NCBI GenBank assembly: GCA_037179385.1 | Contig: CM074179.1 | Coordinates: forward strand, 67,785,806 to 67,849,805 | From: Holothuria scabra | Lineage: Eukaryota > Echinodermata > Holothuroidea > Aspidochirotida > Holothuriidae | Direction: 5' to 3' | DNA: 64,000 nucleotides | Shown here: positions 46,385 through 59,123 of the stretch, piece by piece | Layout: every line of letters starts with the position of its first letter | Numbering within the stretch: position 1 is the first letter of the stretch | Position numbers and translations under genes: made by a program | The notes under the pieces: generated by a model | Told to the model about the DNA's origin: nothing | What the model saw: only the letters and a program-made list of their open reading frames with translations | Database searches by the model: none

Positions 46385-48040
46385 GTTTCAACCGATGCCG
46401 GGTCAGAGGTAGGACACATTTGATATAGAGAGCAAAACATTCAGATTTTGTTTCATTTTATTATCAGCAGTCGGATAATAGGGAAACAGAAGAGATAGTT
46501 AATGGTCATCATGCAGTTAGAAGTATGATTTAGCAAAGCTTGCTTTAGGTGCGATGTTTGGATGAAGGTTGTTTTGAAAACGAGTGGTGGCGCTGTTATA
46601 TATATTTCTCAACTATTTCTCTCTAACATTCACCGTGGAAATCTCTGAAACCGATGTAACTTATATACCGGCATATCTGAAAACCTTAAAGGGTGAAAAG
46701 TTTCAACCAAGCCGCCTCTTACACACTTAAGGCTACAGGGAGCATACCACCATTAGCAGAACGGCCTTGCCGGGGAAAAGAAGTTCCAAAGTACACCGTC
46801 AATTTTAGGTCCTCTTTAAGTGTTAATTGCTCAAGTTAAGCTAATCAGATGTGGTTGTTTTGTTTTGGATATGAAAGAGGACGTGTTAATGTGTGAGTGT
46901 TGCCAAATTAGGAAAAATTGAAGGTGATTTAGACTGTTTAAAAATTTGGTGTGAAAAAGACGTTATTTCCGTCACCTTGCGGATTAATAGGGTAGGTGTA
47001 CAGACCCAAAACTTCATCCCCTTGTATCTCAAAATCTAAACGGTCATGCTATGGTGAATTTGTGATGCCATGATTGGCCAATCACTGGCTTTCATGTGAG
47101 GGGTAGCTTTAGTGGGGTGTGAACTTTGACTGGACTGCGGGGGGCATTTAATGAAGGCAAAATAGTGTGTAGGTCAATGGAGAAATTAATGGTGGTGTGC
47201 CCCCTACAACAAGCCAACTTAAACTTCCAATACCTCCATCGCAACTCAGCACATCCACCCTCCACATTGATATGCTTCATAAAAGACAAACTGCTGCGAT
47301 ATGCCAGATAATGCAGCAATGAAACCGATTCTACGGTGGCCATAAGGGCGCTTGCGGTATGTAAAGTTACCGTCTTGGTATTCCGGCAAAATTCTCCTTT
47401 TTGTCAAGATACCGACTTATACAACACCTTCCTTTCTCAAACTCTTTTTTTCCCTCCCGTCTTGTTATGCGACTTCATCTTGATGCTTTTGGAAGTTATG
47501 TCAATGGTATTTCAATTTGAGTAGGTTGTAATCTTGCGTTAGTACGGTCACGATGTCAATTCTGGACTGCAGAAAAAAGTCGTGTCCTGATCAAGCCTTC
47601 AAATCCGGGCTACGCCACTGTCGACGTCAGTATGCTAATGGTTTTCATGACAATGGCTGAAAACGAGGTCAGGGATACAGAGTTACAAAGCTATATTCTG
47701 ATTTCTTTGGACTAAAATGAATAACGAGGGAACGTTTTAGACACAGCAGTGTTCAATGAGCACGATGAAACTTACTTTCCTCCTTATTTTTTGAAACACT
47801 CACCTTTTTCACCTGATAGCATTTTAACGCCTCGTGGAGGAAGTACCATGCCTTTTACATCTGATTTAATTGATTAAATACAGCTGATTAATTGATTGGC
47901 AGCACCACGTATACAAAATACACAAAATTTGAGCAACATTTGGGGTTAGCTAACAGACCGGGAGAGTGACACTCTGATAAAGACTTTTCACGCAATGTGA
48001 ACACAACGGAAGCACAAAGCACCTAAGGGCACAGATCGTG
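46385..48040. other. Non-coding DNA
   Basis: No gene or element recognised. Confidence 0.45.
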
Positions 48041-49282
48041 CACTCTTAAAAAAAAGTGGGCAAATTTTGCCCAACTTTTTGACCAACACTGGGCATCTAT
48101 TCAACAACCTAAACAGTTGGGCAAAACTTTAACCAACCAAATTTGGTAAAGTTTGAACCCAACTGTTGGGCAGGAGATTACCCAACTGTTTGGTAAATTA
48201 GCATTTAAAAACATACCCACTTGTTGGGTACTTCTTTTATTAAGCTGTTGGGCAAATGCATTAACCAAATGTTGGTTATATGTTAATCATCTTTTCCTTA
48301 ACCGTTGGTGCTTTCTTTACATGTTAGGTTGTAGGTTATGGCAGGGAGCTGCCCCTGCAGCTCCCTGGTTATGGCAACCCATCGGTCCCAGTTTAAAAAC
48401 CCTGGCTTAATAACCTATTTGGTTTGTCACTGAGTTCCGTATAAGTACGTCCAAAACTATCATTTTTAAAAGGCACTGTATTTTTAAAAGGCACGGTAAA
48501 ATGATGTGTGTAAATGATGTGATGAAGTCTTGTAGTTTCATCAATGCATAAATATGAACACAAGGGCAGCATGAGAATTAGATTGTCCGTAACTCTCATA
48601 CACTGTTATCATGGTTATGAGACAGGTTTCTCGTTATGCCGAAATCTTTCGAATAATAATATACTGCTCATTCGGACGTGAAAGAAAATATCCCAGATCC
48701 TAACCTCTCATTGGATAGCAGTTTTGCGCCAAATACGAATCATGGAATCTCATACAAATGTGTTCTAGTTGGTAGTACTATCTAAAGAATTTTATGGAAA
48801 TAGAGATCGATTTCATGGTCTAAAATAATGTACGAGCTTAGCTGTTTGGCCAATATAAAAGATGCCAAAGAGAATTTTCAGGTTATGGTACCATGTCTGA
48901 TTATGAGAAGAATTGTGAAACAAATCGGGTCAAGTGTACTGCTGTTTGGTGGAAACACTGCAACCAATAACATACCCAACAAATTGGCAAAAAATTACCC
49001 AACAAGTGGGTAAAGGGAAAATATGCTCAACTGTAGAATAAAATCTTATCGTCATTTTGACCAGTCAGTTGGGTATAACAGTATACGCGTGCATGGAAGG
49101 GGAAATTTAACCATTTTGTGAGCAAAGATTGACCAACACTTAGGCAATTACTTTTACTCAACAAAAACTTTGCCCAGCGTTTAAACAGTGCACCAATTAG
49201 CCCCAAAGTTGGGCAAAGTTTAACCAACACATTTCATAAACTTCTTTAACCAACGGATATTTTACCCAACGTTTTAAGAGTG
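48041..49282. mobile_element. 1.24 kb foldback element with reiterated GTTGGGCAAA word
   Basis: Ends CACTCTTAAAA (48041) and TTTTAAGAGTG (ending 49282) are perfect inverted repeats of 11 bp. Each leads into about 250-330 bp of arm densely packed with GTTGGGCAAA, CCCAACTGTTGGG, TACCCAAC and TTTAACCAAC words in both orientations. About 650 bp of unique-looking sequence separates the arms. No transposase is encoded. The architecture matches the smaller foldback elements in this window but with a large centre. Confidence 0.72.
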
Positions 49283-50814
49283 TGTAAAAAATTCAAGAAA
49301 CACTTAAACCGTCTTTGATCTATCAGGGATCGAGCTCCCTGGATTTTCCAGGATGTCTCCAGCCGTCGCAAGCAAGGTCACGGCCTGTTCCAGTTTACTG
49401 CCACTTGATGACCACTAATTTGATAGCGTTATGGAAAAAGTATTTTATAATTTCCAGCTACTAATATAACGACTCATATTTTTCCAAGAGCTCACTGCAA
49501 TTGTTAGCCCAGGGAGGCGCTTATAGCATATATCGTCCGCACTTTGTCAAAGAGTGTAATAATTGAATTGTTGTCGAAGAATTCATTTTGAATGTCTTTG
49601 CTTCCATCTACACGTATGCGCACCATCATGTATCGTAATCTTACATGCATGAACTCATATGGAGGTCCTGCGTGATGACTCTGAAGAGAGCAGTAGCGAA
49701 GAAGAAGAATGGAAGGAAAGGGGATTATTTAGTTTCAGACCCGGCTTCAGCAATAATTGTTTTTTCGTTACTTGTCCATCGGGCCAACTGTCTTTTAAGT
49801 TTCCTTGCATATCTACTAGTCCACTTTTAGTATGCATTTATGGAGACTTTTCTAGGATATTTGTCCGGTGGGCTATACCTGTATACGACATTTAGCAGTG
49901 TATTTCGCCCCAAATTACTTCTTACTTGTCACAGACTGTGCGGCGTGAGATTTGTCGAAGCCTATGAGAGAGAACTGAAAAGTTCTGACCCTTTTCTTTT
50001 AAACCCGTGCAAGTTTCAAGTGAAATTCCGCATGGGAGAAAAAATTCCCGATAGATTTCCGTCAGATTAGCAGAGAACAATTCTTGAAAATTACTTTTTA
50101 GCAATTCCTATCGTTTTTGTCTGACTTTATAACATACCGATACACCATAATAGTACTGATATCGTACCCCAGAGAATTAGTATTTATAGCCGCCCACTTT
50201 TTCAAAACGAAAGTTTCTAAGCTATTTTCCGCAGGACCTGAATTTCGCGCAAGGGCCTGGAAAAAATCGGCTGCCATTTTTAAGCCTTTAAAATTTGCCA
50301 TGGTTTTAAAAATAGTGTGACATGAAAATGACAAAATTTGGGATTGGATGTAAATAGCATAAAAAGCGAAGACAATAAGGAATTAAAAACCAAGAAAATA
50401 GCCGTTGTTTACATCAAAATCCGTCAAAAATTGGCCCTTTTAACAAGGCAATTTCTGCTTTGCACTTAATCATTAATAAATATCAGCTCAATAAGCAAAT
50501 TTGGTGATGTCATGAGAGGGACATGCCATATATGGCTAATGAGTTAAGTTTTGAGTTTCGACAACATTTATTTGAGTCATTCTCTGGATTTACATGTAAC
50601 ACTATTCAGAAAAAAATACAACGAATCAAAACTAAAGATAGACTCAGGAGGAAAACTCAGAAAAGCTCCATAGAGCTTGCAAAAGAGCCCTACGTAGAAA
50701 ATAATAAATAAAATGAAAAAGTTTACAAATTTAAAGGAAAGAGATTACAGAAAAACAACAACAGGAAAATCAGAAAAAGGAAACTGGGAAAAAGGTAATT
50801 AAACTGGGGAGAAG
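49283..50814. other. Non-coding DNA
   Basis: No gene recognised. Many short overlapping open frames at 49.6-50.3 kb on both strands, none with a domain. Confidence 0.45.
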
Positions 50815-51159
50815 AGTCAGCTACGTTTACTCATCAGAATTTTTTTTAGGAATTTCTTTAATAGGTGTAAAGAGTGACACCGTTACAACATTCTTATTTC
50901 CATTCTTAAATACTGGAATAATACGGGCAATGTTGAGAACTTTGGGGACAATACCCTGATGAAGCGATATATTAAAGACGTGTAATGAAGGATCACTTAT
51001 CAGAGGAGCAACAGCTTTTACCACTTTTGACGGTATTTCATCAGGACCTGCAGCCGAGTTTTTAAGACTTACGAGAAACGGTAGTGGTACAGTTTGTGTC
51101 TGTGTTAATTTTCTGATCATTTTGAAGGCTAATTTGCTCATTTTTATTGAAGTGGGCAT
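50815..51159 (-). pseudogene. LINE reverse transcriptase fragment (Jockey/CR1-like)
   Basis: The minus-strand frame reads LKNSAAGPDEIPSKVVKAVA (the K-S-A-G-P-D motif), then LISDPSLHVFNISLHQGIVP and KVLNIARIIPVFKNGNKN: the first RT blocks of Jockey/CR1-type LINEs. The frame lacks the downstream NYRPIS block and catalytic motifs, ending in unrelated residues and a stop. About 100 codons remain, without start or end. Confidence 0.8.
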
Positions 51160-51189
51160 TCTGTTGCAAACGAAAACTCAAAGCGACCA

Positions 51190-51370
51190 CCGCGTAGATT
51201 CTATTCACAAGATTGAAAATGTCATTTTCAGTCATCTGAGGGGTGGCAAATTTTCAAAATTTTCTGTACGTTCCGGGCCAACTGATGGTGGCGGTCCGCT
51301 TGATAGTCTTTCGGGCAGAATTATATATTTCGGGCACAAAAATCTCCTACCCCAAACTGAAATGCTCTTA
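51190..51370 (+). repeat. Single unit related to the 44 kb tandem repeat
   Basis: GTCATTTTCAGTCATCTGAG, then GGGTGGCAAATTTTC, CTGTACGTTCC, AACTGATGGTGGCGG and CTTTCGGGCAGAATT match units at 44.2-44.5 kb. Confidence 0.6.
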
Positions 51371-51470
51371 TACGCATATATGGCCTAGCTTCACTTAGTT
51401 TTCTAATAAAAAAAAAAACTTCAATAACACTCGGCTTCTGAATAATTATGTACACCCTTTACGAACGGTT

Positions 51471-51548
51471 GGAGGAGGAGGAAGAGGAGGAGGAGGAGGA
51501 GGAAGGAAAGTTTTTAATGGGGAAATATGGTCGTCCCCCCCCCCCCCG
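51471..51548. repeat. (GAG)n microsatellite and poly-C tract
   Basis: GAG/GGA repeats at 51471-51505, then a C-run at about 51535-51548. Confidence 0.93.
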
Positions 51549-51907
51549 CCCTCAACAAGTCACCCCAGCTAGGCCACTGGGTGAGGGCCAATCACGGCTT
51601 CTTCAAAATGCTTATTTAATTATGTACAGAACTTTTATCTTAGTACTCGTTGGGCATGTACGCAGGATTTTGTAACAGGCAGGAGTAAAATTACATAGCC
51701 TATACCGATCTGCTCTAAAGACTACCAAAGCGGTACGACACAATCGTAATGTAATCTTTGGGACCGCGAGGGTAAATTGAAGGTTACTCCGCGTATACGC
51801 TTACAATCGCACCTAGTTTAGAAGTTATGAACTAAGAAAAGCTACACTATTCATGCTTATTTCTGTAACATGAGGATAAGTTTGAATGGACCTAAATCAG
51901 GGAACAG

Positions 51908-53185
51908 TGACCCTTAAGGTAAGAATAAAGTACATGTAATCACCACCGATTGACCAATCACCCTGGCCTGAAAACAACACTGTTAAATTATGCCATTTTG
52001 GAGGCGGTTCATAATGGTGCAAGAGTGCAATACGATAAAAGTCCGAAAAGAGCAACGGGGCCTATTTGGCCGAACGAATGGGGGGGGGGGGGGGGGGGGG
52101 GTGGTCACATGGACACCACAACATGGGGACTTGCCCACCAAAGCATTTCTCAATGCCGGTGCCTATTGGATGCTTGAGCAACAAGTGATTCGGTCCGATG
52201 ATTTAAATTGGAGCAGTTATTAAACCACAACGATACCTATATGCAATTGAGACAGTACAAGAAACGAAGGAAATGGGCGTCCAAATGATGTGCAAAAATA
52301 GTGCCCTAATGCCATAAAATAAAATACGAAATACGTAATCAAAATATGAAATACGGAAATTTCCAGGCCGATGAATTACAGGAATTAACCAAGTTCCACA
52401 ATTCACGCAAGCCTAATGGTTCGTTTTTTAAGGGGGGGGGGGGGGGTGGGGCTGGGTGGCCCCCATCCAACGTTCCTGTGAGGCTATAGTCCTGTAAGTT
52501 TTTCGTGATCACAGATGAATTATCAAGCAATTATTTCCAAGGACCAGTTAGTTCTTTCGTCTCAACCATTTACTTTTCAGACTTTTGGCAAATAAGGTCA
52601 TATAAATGAAATCACGATTAGTCCTAACATTTTGTCTCTTCTAAATCAATGCTGATGTTTAATGTATATTGTAAACACAAATAAATGATTAACAGGAAAC
52701 TACTTGTGGATTCCGGATTACAGAGTGAGTATCAACCAGACAACATGTTGTAGGCCTACTACGACAACTAGGTGGTAGGCTAATTACAGCTCTGTAAACT
52801 TTAGAACACCTAGAATAACAACAAGTTTAACCAACTGAAAAAGCCACGGATTATAGTGCATAACGCGCTCCGTCATAGTGTCTGGTGTAACACGTCACTG
52901 AGCCCTGCCAATATTGTGGCCCAACTAATATTGTAGCCTATACCAGAAAATTTGAACGTAGGCTCGTGACAAACATTAATGCAGTACTGCTTATAGTATG
53001 CATACAAGGAAACACCGTCAAGACCCAGTGATGAAAGGATGAAGTGAAAGGTGACCTTCGTTAATTCTTTATGATAATCCTTTTGCTCATATTCAGGAAA
53101 TAATTGAATCAGACACTTAATGTGTTCTCCGGGTGGCTTTTGCTAACATTGTAATGTGGGAATCCCCGCTCTTTCGCAATTGGAT
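51908..53185 (+). repeat. 1.28 kb tandem duplication, copy 1
   Basis: Starts TGACCCTTAAGGTAAGAATA and ends just before the same start at 53186. Includes a G22 run (52080-52101) and a G15 run (52432-52446). It holds about 255 bases (about 52577-52835) that copy 2 lacks. The open frames in it contain only the G-run Gly stretch and no known domain. Confidence 0.85.
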
Positions 53186-54205
53186 TGACCCTTAAGGTAA
53201 GAATAAAGCACATGTAACGACCACCGTTTGACCAATTACCCTTGCCTGAAAACAACACTGTTAAATCATGCCATTTTGGAGGCAGTTCATAATGGTGCAA
53301 GACTGCAATATGATAAAAGTCTCAAAAGAGCAACGGGACCGATTTGGCCGAACGAATGGGGGGGGGGGGGGAGGGGGTTGGTCACATGGACACCACAACA
53401 TGGGGACTTCCTCACCAAAGCATTTCCCAATGCCGGTGCCTATTGGATGCTTGAACAACAAGTGATTCGGTCGGATGATTTTAATTGGAACAGTTATTAA
53501 AACACAACGATACCTATATGCAATTGAGACAGTACAAGAAACGAAGGAAATGGGCATGCAAAGGATGCGCAAATATAGTGCCCTAATGCAATATAATAAA
53601 AAAAAAAAAATACGAAATACGTAATCAAAATATGAAATATGGAAATTTCCAGGCCAATGAATTACAGGAATTAACCAAGTTCCATAATTTTCGCAAGCCT
53701 AATGGTTCGTTTTTTTAAGAGGGGGGTGGGCTGGGTAGCCCCCATCAAACGCTCCTGCGAGGCTACAGGCCTTTTTCGTGATCACAGATGAATTATCAAG
53801 CAATTATTTTCAAGGACCAGTTCGTTCTTTCGTCTCAACCATTTACTTTTCAGACTTTCAGACTCAGGATTATAATGCATAACGCGCTCCGTCATAGTCT
53901 CTGGTGTAAAACTGCGTCATCGAGCCCTGCCAATATTGTGGCCGAACTAATGTTGTAGCCTACATACTTCAGAAAATTTGAACGTAGGCTCGTGACAAAC
54001 ATTAACGCAGTACTGCTTATAGTAGGCATACAAGCAAACACCGTCAAAACCCAGTGGTGCAATTGAAGGGCGACCTTTGTTAATTTTTTATGATAATCCT
54101 TTTGCTCATATTCAGGAAATAATTGAATCAGACACTTAATGTGTTCTCCAGGTGGCTTTTGCTAACACTGTAATGTGGGAATCCCCGCTCTTTCGCAACT
54201 GGATT
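53186..54205 (+). repeat. 1.28 kb tandem duplication, copy 2 (shortened)
   Basis: Same order as copy 1, including the G-run (53358-53370) and the segment around GCATAACGCGCTCCGTC (53878 here, 52859 in copy 1). The offset changes from 1278 to 1019, so about 259 bases are missing. It diverges from copy 1 by scattered substitutions and small indels and ends near TCTTTCGCAACTGGATT. Confidence 0.85.
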
Positions 54206-56074
54206 TTTCATGCAGACAAACCAGACGCGCTCACACACAGCCAGGAAGCGTTCACACACAGCCAGAAAGTGAAATTGTACATAAGAATTTTAACTCTACA
54301 CGATATATTTTCCCAGAATTTTTTTTAAAGATCGTGAGATTATCAGAAGGTGACTAGGTGTGGGGTATTTTACGTTTAAATTAGTAACATAAAAGATGAT
54401 TCTAAATTGTCGAAATGACACTGATCACAAAAACTGGTTCTTAAATTAAAGTGAACTGTAGAAGTTTATTTGTGGAAGGACCAATGTTAATGAATCATAC
54501 ATCCTTAGGCCGCCAGGGCTAATGTGTTACGATAGGAAGCTTGCATTTGCTGTATCCTGGGGCTGCTCATATGATTTGAGGTGGAGAAGGTATGTATATG
54601 TTTTTTTTTTTTCAATTTTTTCTTTTTTTCTTTGCAACTAATTGTAATTCAAATTGATTTAGTTTTAATTTTACTTAGTATACTAATATTAAGGAAATAT
54701 GTAACACGTTGGCAAATTATTTCCTTCTGAAAAAATGTACATAGGGGTAGGCCTACGTAATCTGCAAGCTATAGGAATGTCCCGTCCATCCTAGGCATAC
54801 GTAAATAAAGAATCTACGTTCCGTACCTTGGTTATCTGTAGGTGCTATGCATTACTCTGCTAATAAAATGTGTAGGTGTACCTCTTTTGTGTATAGACAA
54901 GAGATAGTCATTTTTGTATGTCCGTAGGCTACTGTAGCATTTATGAACTCACGCATTACGTCCTACCGTTATTTATAATTAAACGTAGTGTTCCATGACT
55001 ATATATGAATACCAAGCCGGGGATGGGGTGGTTTGGAAGATAAAGATGAAAATACCCGAAACGGTGCAGTTTGGTAACATAACCTTCATTTTATCCATAT
55101 GCATTGTTACATTTGCATTCCTCTTATAATCTTGTTTAAAATTTCTAATCTTGCATCGCCAGTTTCTGGGCATTTAAAAAAGGGTGGATTTTTTGGACCA
55201 AGTTATCACTGAACATTAGATAAACCAATTCTATTCTTATTAAGGAAGTTCACGTACTTAAATTCCTCTACAGAGAAATGAATAGTATGGTGAAGGTGGA
55301 AACGTATACTACAGGTTGTAAATATAAGCCCTCAGTATGGTTCTTATAATGGGCTCATATCACACCAGAAACCGCAGAAAGTTCCAAAAGTACGATATGC
55401 CCCCAAATTTGAAAAACTCCAGAGGAATGTAAACATCAGTTAATGAAATAGTTTTGAACTATTGAATGAGTAATATAAGGATACCTTTTTGCTGTCCAAT
55501 TGGTTTAAATGTAATCATTTTTAGGTAAAAAGGGGGTGACCAAGATGTTTCCACAGAACTGACGGTCGTCAGATTTGGCAATAAATTGGGAAGGAATCTG
55601 GAAATTTGTTCTTCACTGCCAATTCATTTATGGACATCTCATGGTTGCATGTATTGGGTTTATTGTGTTACAGTATTTTTTTCAAACCGATACATTTAGC
55701 AATGATTTTATCAATTAATTTAGATTCTATGGAAAATGTACACCTCTCGTGATATAAATTTTGTCAAATTCAAGTTTACTGAACATTTTAAATGGATGAG
55801 GAAGATTAGTCAAAAGAAGACAATCGCTGTTCACCCGTGTGAATTAGATTTATGACTATATATTTAGACAGTTCGACTGTGTTTTCTACGGAATCAACCT
55901 GTCATGCACGATATATATTATAAATATATATCATAAAACCCTTCATGTCAATATTTCCCAGGATCAATGTTTTTGGAGAGTGAGCCACCCCCCCTCCCCC
56001 TTTCAATTAGTGATTAACGTGATCACCCTTACTCAAAATTTATATCTGGCTTATATCTGGAAATATCTGGCTGT
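54206..56074. other. Non-coding AT-rich DNA
   Basis: Begins with a 22 bp tandem pair (TCACACACAGCCAGRAAG, about 54229-54272). Otherwise nothing recognised. Confidence 0.45.
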
Positions 56075-56391
56075 TATAAAGTTTCATATGGCCATGATTC
56101 CAGATATAAAACTCTATATTGATTGTATTGATACATTATGTCAAGTTTTATGGCCATATCAAGTCAGGTATAACTTGATAAAATGCCTTTCCAGATTCGG
56201 AAATGAAGTTTTATATTTAGCCATATCAAGCCAGATTTAACTTGGTGAAATGCCAGTCCTGATATGTAAATCAAGTTTTATACGGCCATATCAAGACGGA
56301 TTTAAATTGATGAAATGTCTGTCTAGAGGAAACAAAGTTTCATTTGGCCATATCAGGCTACTAGAGATATAATTAATCAAAATGCCATGCC

Positions 56392-56470
<79 letters not shown>

Positions 56471-56515
56471 AACTTTTATTTGGCGATATTAATTCATTAT
56501 AACTTTATCAAACGA
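56075..56515 (+). repeat. ~66 bp minisatellite (GGCCATATCAAG) interrupted by (TA)n
   Basis: GGCCATATCAAG-type words recur near 56087, 56152, 56219, 56285 and 56346, about 61-67 bases apart, each followed by CCAGATWTAACTTGATGAAATGCC and AAGTTTTAT. A (TA)n tract at about 56393-56470 interrupts the array, and one more degenerate unit follows (GGCGATATTAATTC near 56481). Confidence 0.78.
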
Positions 56516-57189
56516 ATACTAATACACAATTGAATTTTTTCAGACCAAATAAAAAAAAATGGTTTAATTTGCCCGTACCTGCCCCACACAAACTAAGAAC
56601 GGCCTTCCCTGGAGGTTGAATAAGTATCAGCAAACCAAAATCATAACATTCAAACCGATTTTCTATTATTCATCCATATTATATCAATACATGCAAATGA
56701 CTTTCCAATGTCAATGTGGTCAGTAATGTGGGGCCATGATTTGCTTGTCTGATTTTCTTGTTTTATTAGGTAACGAAGTAAAATGTGAAAAATCATAAAA
56801 CCTTCAACAATATTGATGTTGGAATATTGCCCCATACGGTAATTCAAACCAAAAACGCGATGTTAGCATTTGAAAGAAGGAATTTCAAAGCAGTTTTGCT
56901 GGTAATTAATTTAACAACTTCAAATACTTGGAGGCCCAATTCTCTCACCCCAAACAGGACCAATTCTCCTATCCTTCTTATTTAAGCTCCTCCCACAATT
57001 TTCTAAAATTCACCCGCATACATTCACAATATCAGGTCATTGCTTCAGGCTGAGTAGAGATATAGTAAATATAATAAAACACTATGAGCATTAGGCTTTG
57101 TTAAAGATGTTCAGATAGTCTTTACATCATACTGGCTAAGCATGGCTCCGGAAATGCTTTACACAAAGGCAGTGCACTCATTAATTTTG
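56516..57189. other. Non-coding DNA
   Basis: Nothing recognised. Confidence 0.45.
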
Positions 57190-57595
57190 GCGCACATATA
57201 CATGGTCAAGATATGGCCTGGATATAAATCCCTATATGGCACATATGGATTTGCCATATACGCACCATATCTGTCCCGTATAAAATTTGAGCCATAACAA
57301 ATTTTATATGGGCCATATACTCCTTTATGTTATATCAATTTATATCTGCCTAAATTTTGTTAAAGCCAGATAAAAATTCCATATGTGGACCAGTAATTGG
57401 CCAGATATATATTTACAGATATGCCCATATATGGGTTTGACATGTATGCACCATATCTGTCCCATATAAAATTTGAGTCATAACAATTTTTCAAATAGGC
57501 CATATATTTCTTTATGCTATCTCATGTTATATCTGCCCAATTTTTGTTAAAGCCAGATATAAATTTGCATGTATGGTCCATATATGGATTTTAAG
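57190..57595 (+). repeat. 186 bp tandem pair of CCATATATGG-word units
   Basis: CACCATATCTGTCCC occurs at 57263 and 57449. Both units continue with TATAAAATTTGAG, CATAACAA, ATAGGCCATATA or ATGGGCCATATA, TTATATCTGCC and TTTTGTTAAAGCCAGATA. Perfect CC(A/T)6GG boxes (CCATATATGG) lie at 57425-57434 and 57578-57587. Confidence 0.78.
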
Positions 57596-58197
57596 AAAGG
57601 ACATTTTTCCTGGTAAAAAAATAAGTAGCACTGTTTAACAAGGTTCTTTCAATCTTAAATAACGATTTTTTGTTAGGGCTAGGGATTACGTTAGTGATTA
57701 AATCTATACCATTGGCCAGTTTAGAAAATTCTTGTTTAACAATGCAAATCGCCCCCAAAATGACTTAGATTGTGAGGGTGCTACATAAACACGGGCTAGT
57801 GATACCTTCAAGTATCAGACGTGTAAAGATCGAAGTGTAAGCCATTCTAGTTAAAATAGACCACTAGAGGTAAGCATCCTAAAATGCTAATTGCAAGGCA
57901 CCGTTTCTCTAAGGTTTTCGCACAAGTCATTGCCCGAAGGCAACAACACGCCCGAAGGCAACAACACGCCCGAAGGCATCAGCACTGAAAAAGCACAGGG
58001 CAAATATGAAGGTACACCTTGCCCAAGGGTGCACCGGAGGCAGTTGTGACAAAGGGTAACCTCATTATTCCCACATTTAAACAAACTCCACAACCGAATG
58101 CATTTTAACGTCCTACCCACGAGTGACATACCGCCGAGACTTGGAGAACTATCTCGAAGCTACTAAAGAAAACTAGCTGCTATACCTATTCAACATG

Positions 58198-58780
58198 CCA
58201 AGAGTAACATATCAAAGGCAGAACGTATCGCTATTGGGCAATTAGCCAAAGACCAAATGATCGTTCTAAAGCCGTTTGATAAAGGCAGGGGTATTACAGT
58301 TCTCAACCGTTCCGACTACAAGGCCGAACTCGAAAGGCAATTGATAAGTCATAAATTTCAAATCTGGAGGGCGACATAACCCCCGACACTAAATTCTTAG
58401 TTTTTTCTACCCTTCGAGTTATGTTCTCCAACAATGAGATTGACAAGGAGACTTTTAATAACCTCAACCCAAATAACCACAAGATCCGAACCCCGGTCAT
58501 ATATGTACTTCCCAAAGTACATAGAGAACCACCCCTGGCACTAAATTCGCCGGTAGCCCAATAATAAGCGGCAACGGTCCCCCACAGAAATATGTCGGAA
58601 TCTGTGGATTATTTCTTGCTGCCGATTGTCGTAAGAAAAAACCACCTATGTGAAAGACACTAATTACATTTTGCAAATCCTGGAAACCACCCCACTTCCA
58701 GAAAATGTCTTACTCGCTACTCTTGATGTAGTGCCTATGTACACGAACACTCTACAAAGGAAGCCATGGGTGTCGTACAA
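58198..58780 (+). pseudogene. PLE4 RT N-terminal blocks
   Basis: Reads SKAERIAIGQLAKDQMIVLK, then PFDKGRGITVLNRSDY (the conserved K-P-x-D-K-G block), a stop near 58378, then NPNNHKIRTPVIYVLPKVHR (the LPKxHK-type block), a segment equivalent to the P-I-I-S-G block after a frame change, and VLLATLDVVPMYT (motif A with its Asp). Several frameshifts and stops. Family identity rests on this motif order. Confidence 0.72.
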
Positions 58781-58873
58781 ATGGCGTACGCGGAAGCCCC
58801 AAAAGCCACTATGATATGAAAAAAATATCACCCATGCGCAGTCTGGTCATACTAATTCTCCCAAAGAACTGTT

Positions 58874-59122
58874 TTGAATTTGATTGCCAGTTTTTCCTAC
58901 AAAAAAATTGAATGCGCAATGGGAAGTCAAGCCTCCCCTGAAATCTGCAATATTGTCATGCATAAACTAGAAAATCGCATCATACCTAAAGATTTCAATA
59001 TAATTAAATGGCTTCGCCATAGAGACGACATCCTTCTACTGTACAATCGCACACACGAGGACCTCGAAAACCTGGTGACTACCTTGAATGAAGCACATGA
59101 ACATTTTAAAGTTCACAATTGA
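58874..59122 (+). pseudogene. PLE4 RT catalytic core
   Basis: 82-codon frame with AMGSQASPEICNIVMHKLEN (motif B region) and IKWLRHRDDILLLYNRTHED (motif C). The Asp pair is kept, but the residues before it read RHRDD instead of the usual FRYIDD-like pattern, suggesting decay. Ends at a stop near 59122. Confidence 0.72.
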
Positions 59123-59123
59123 A

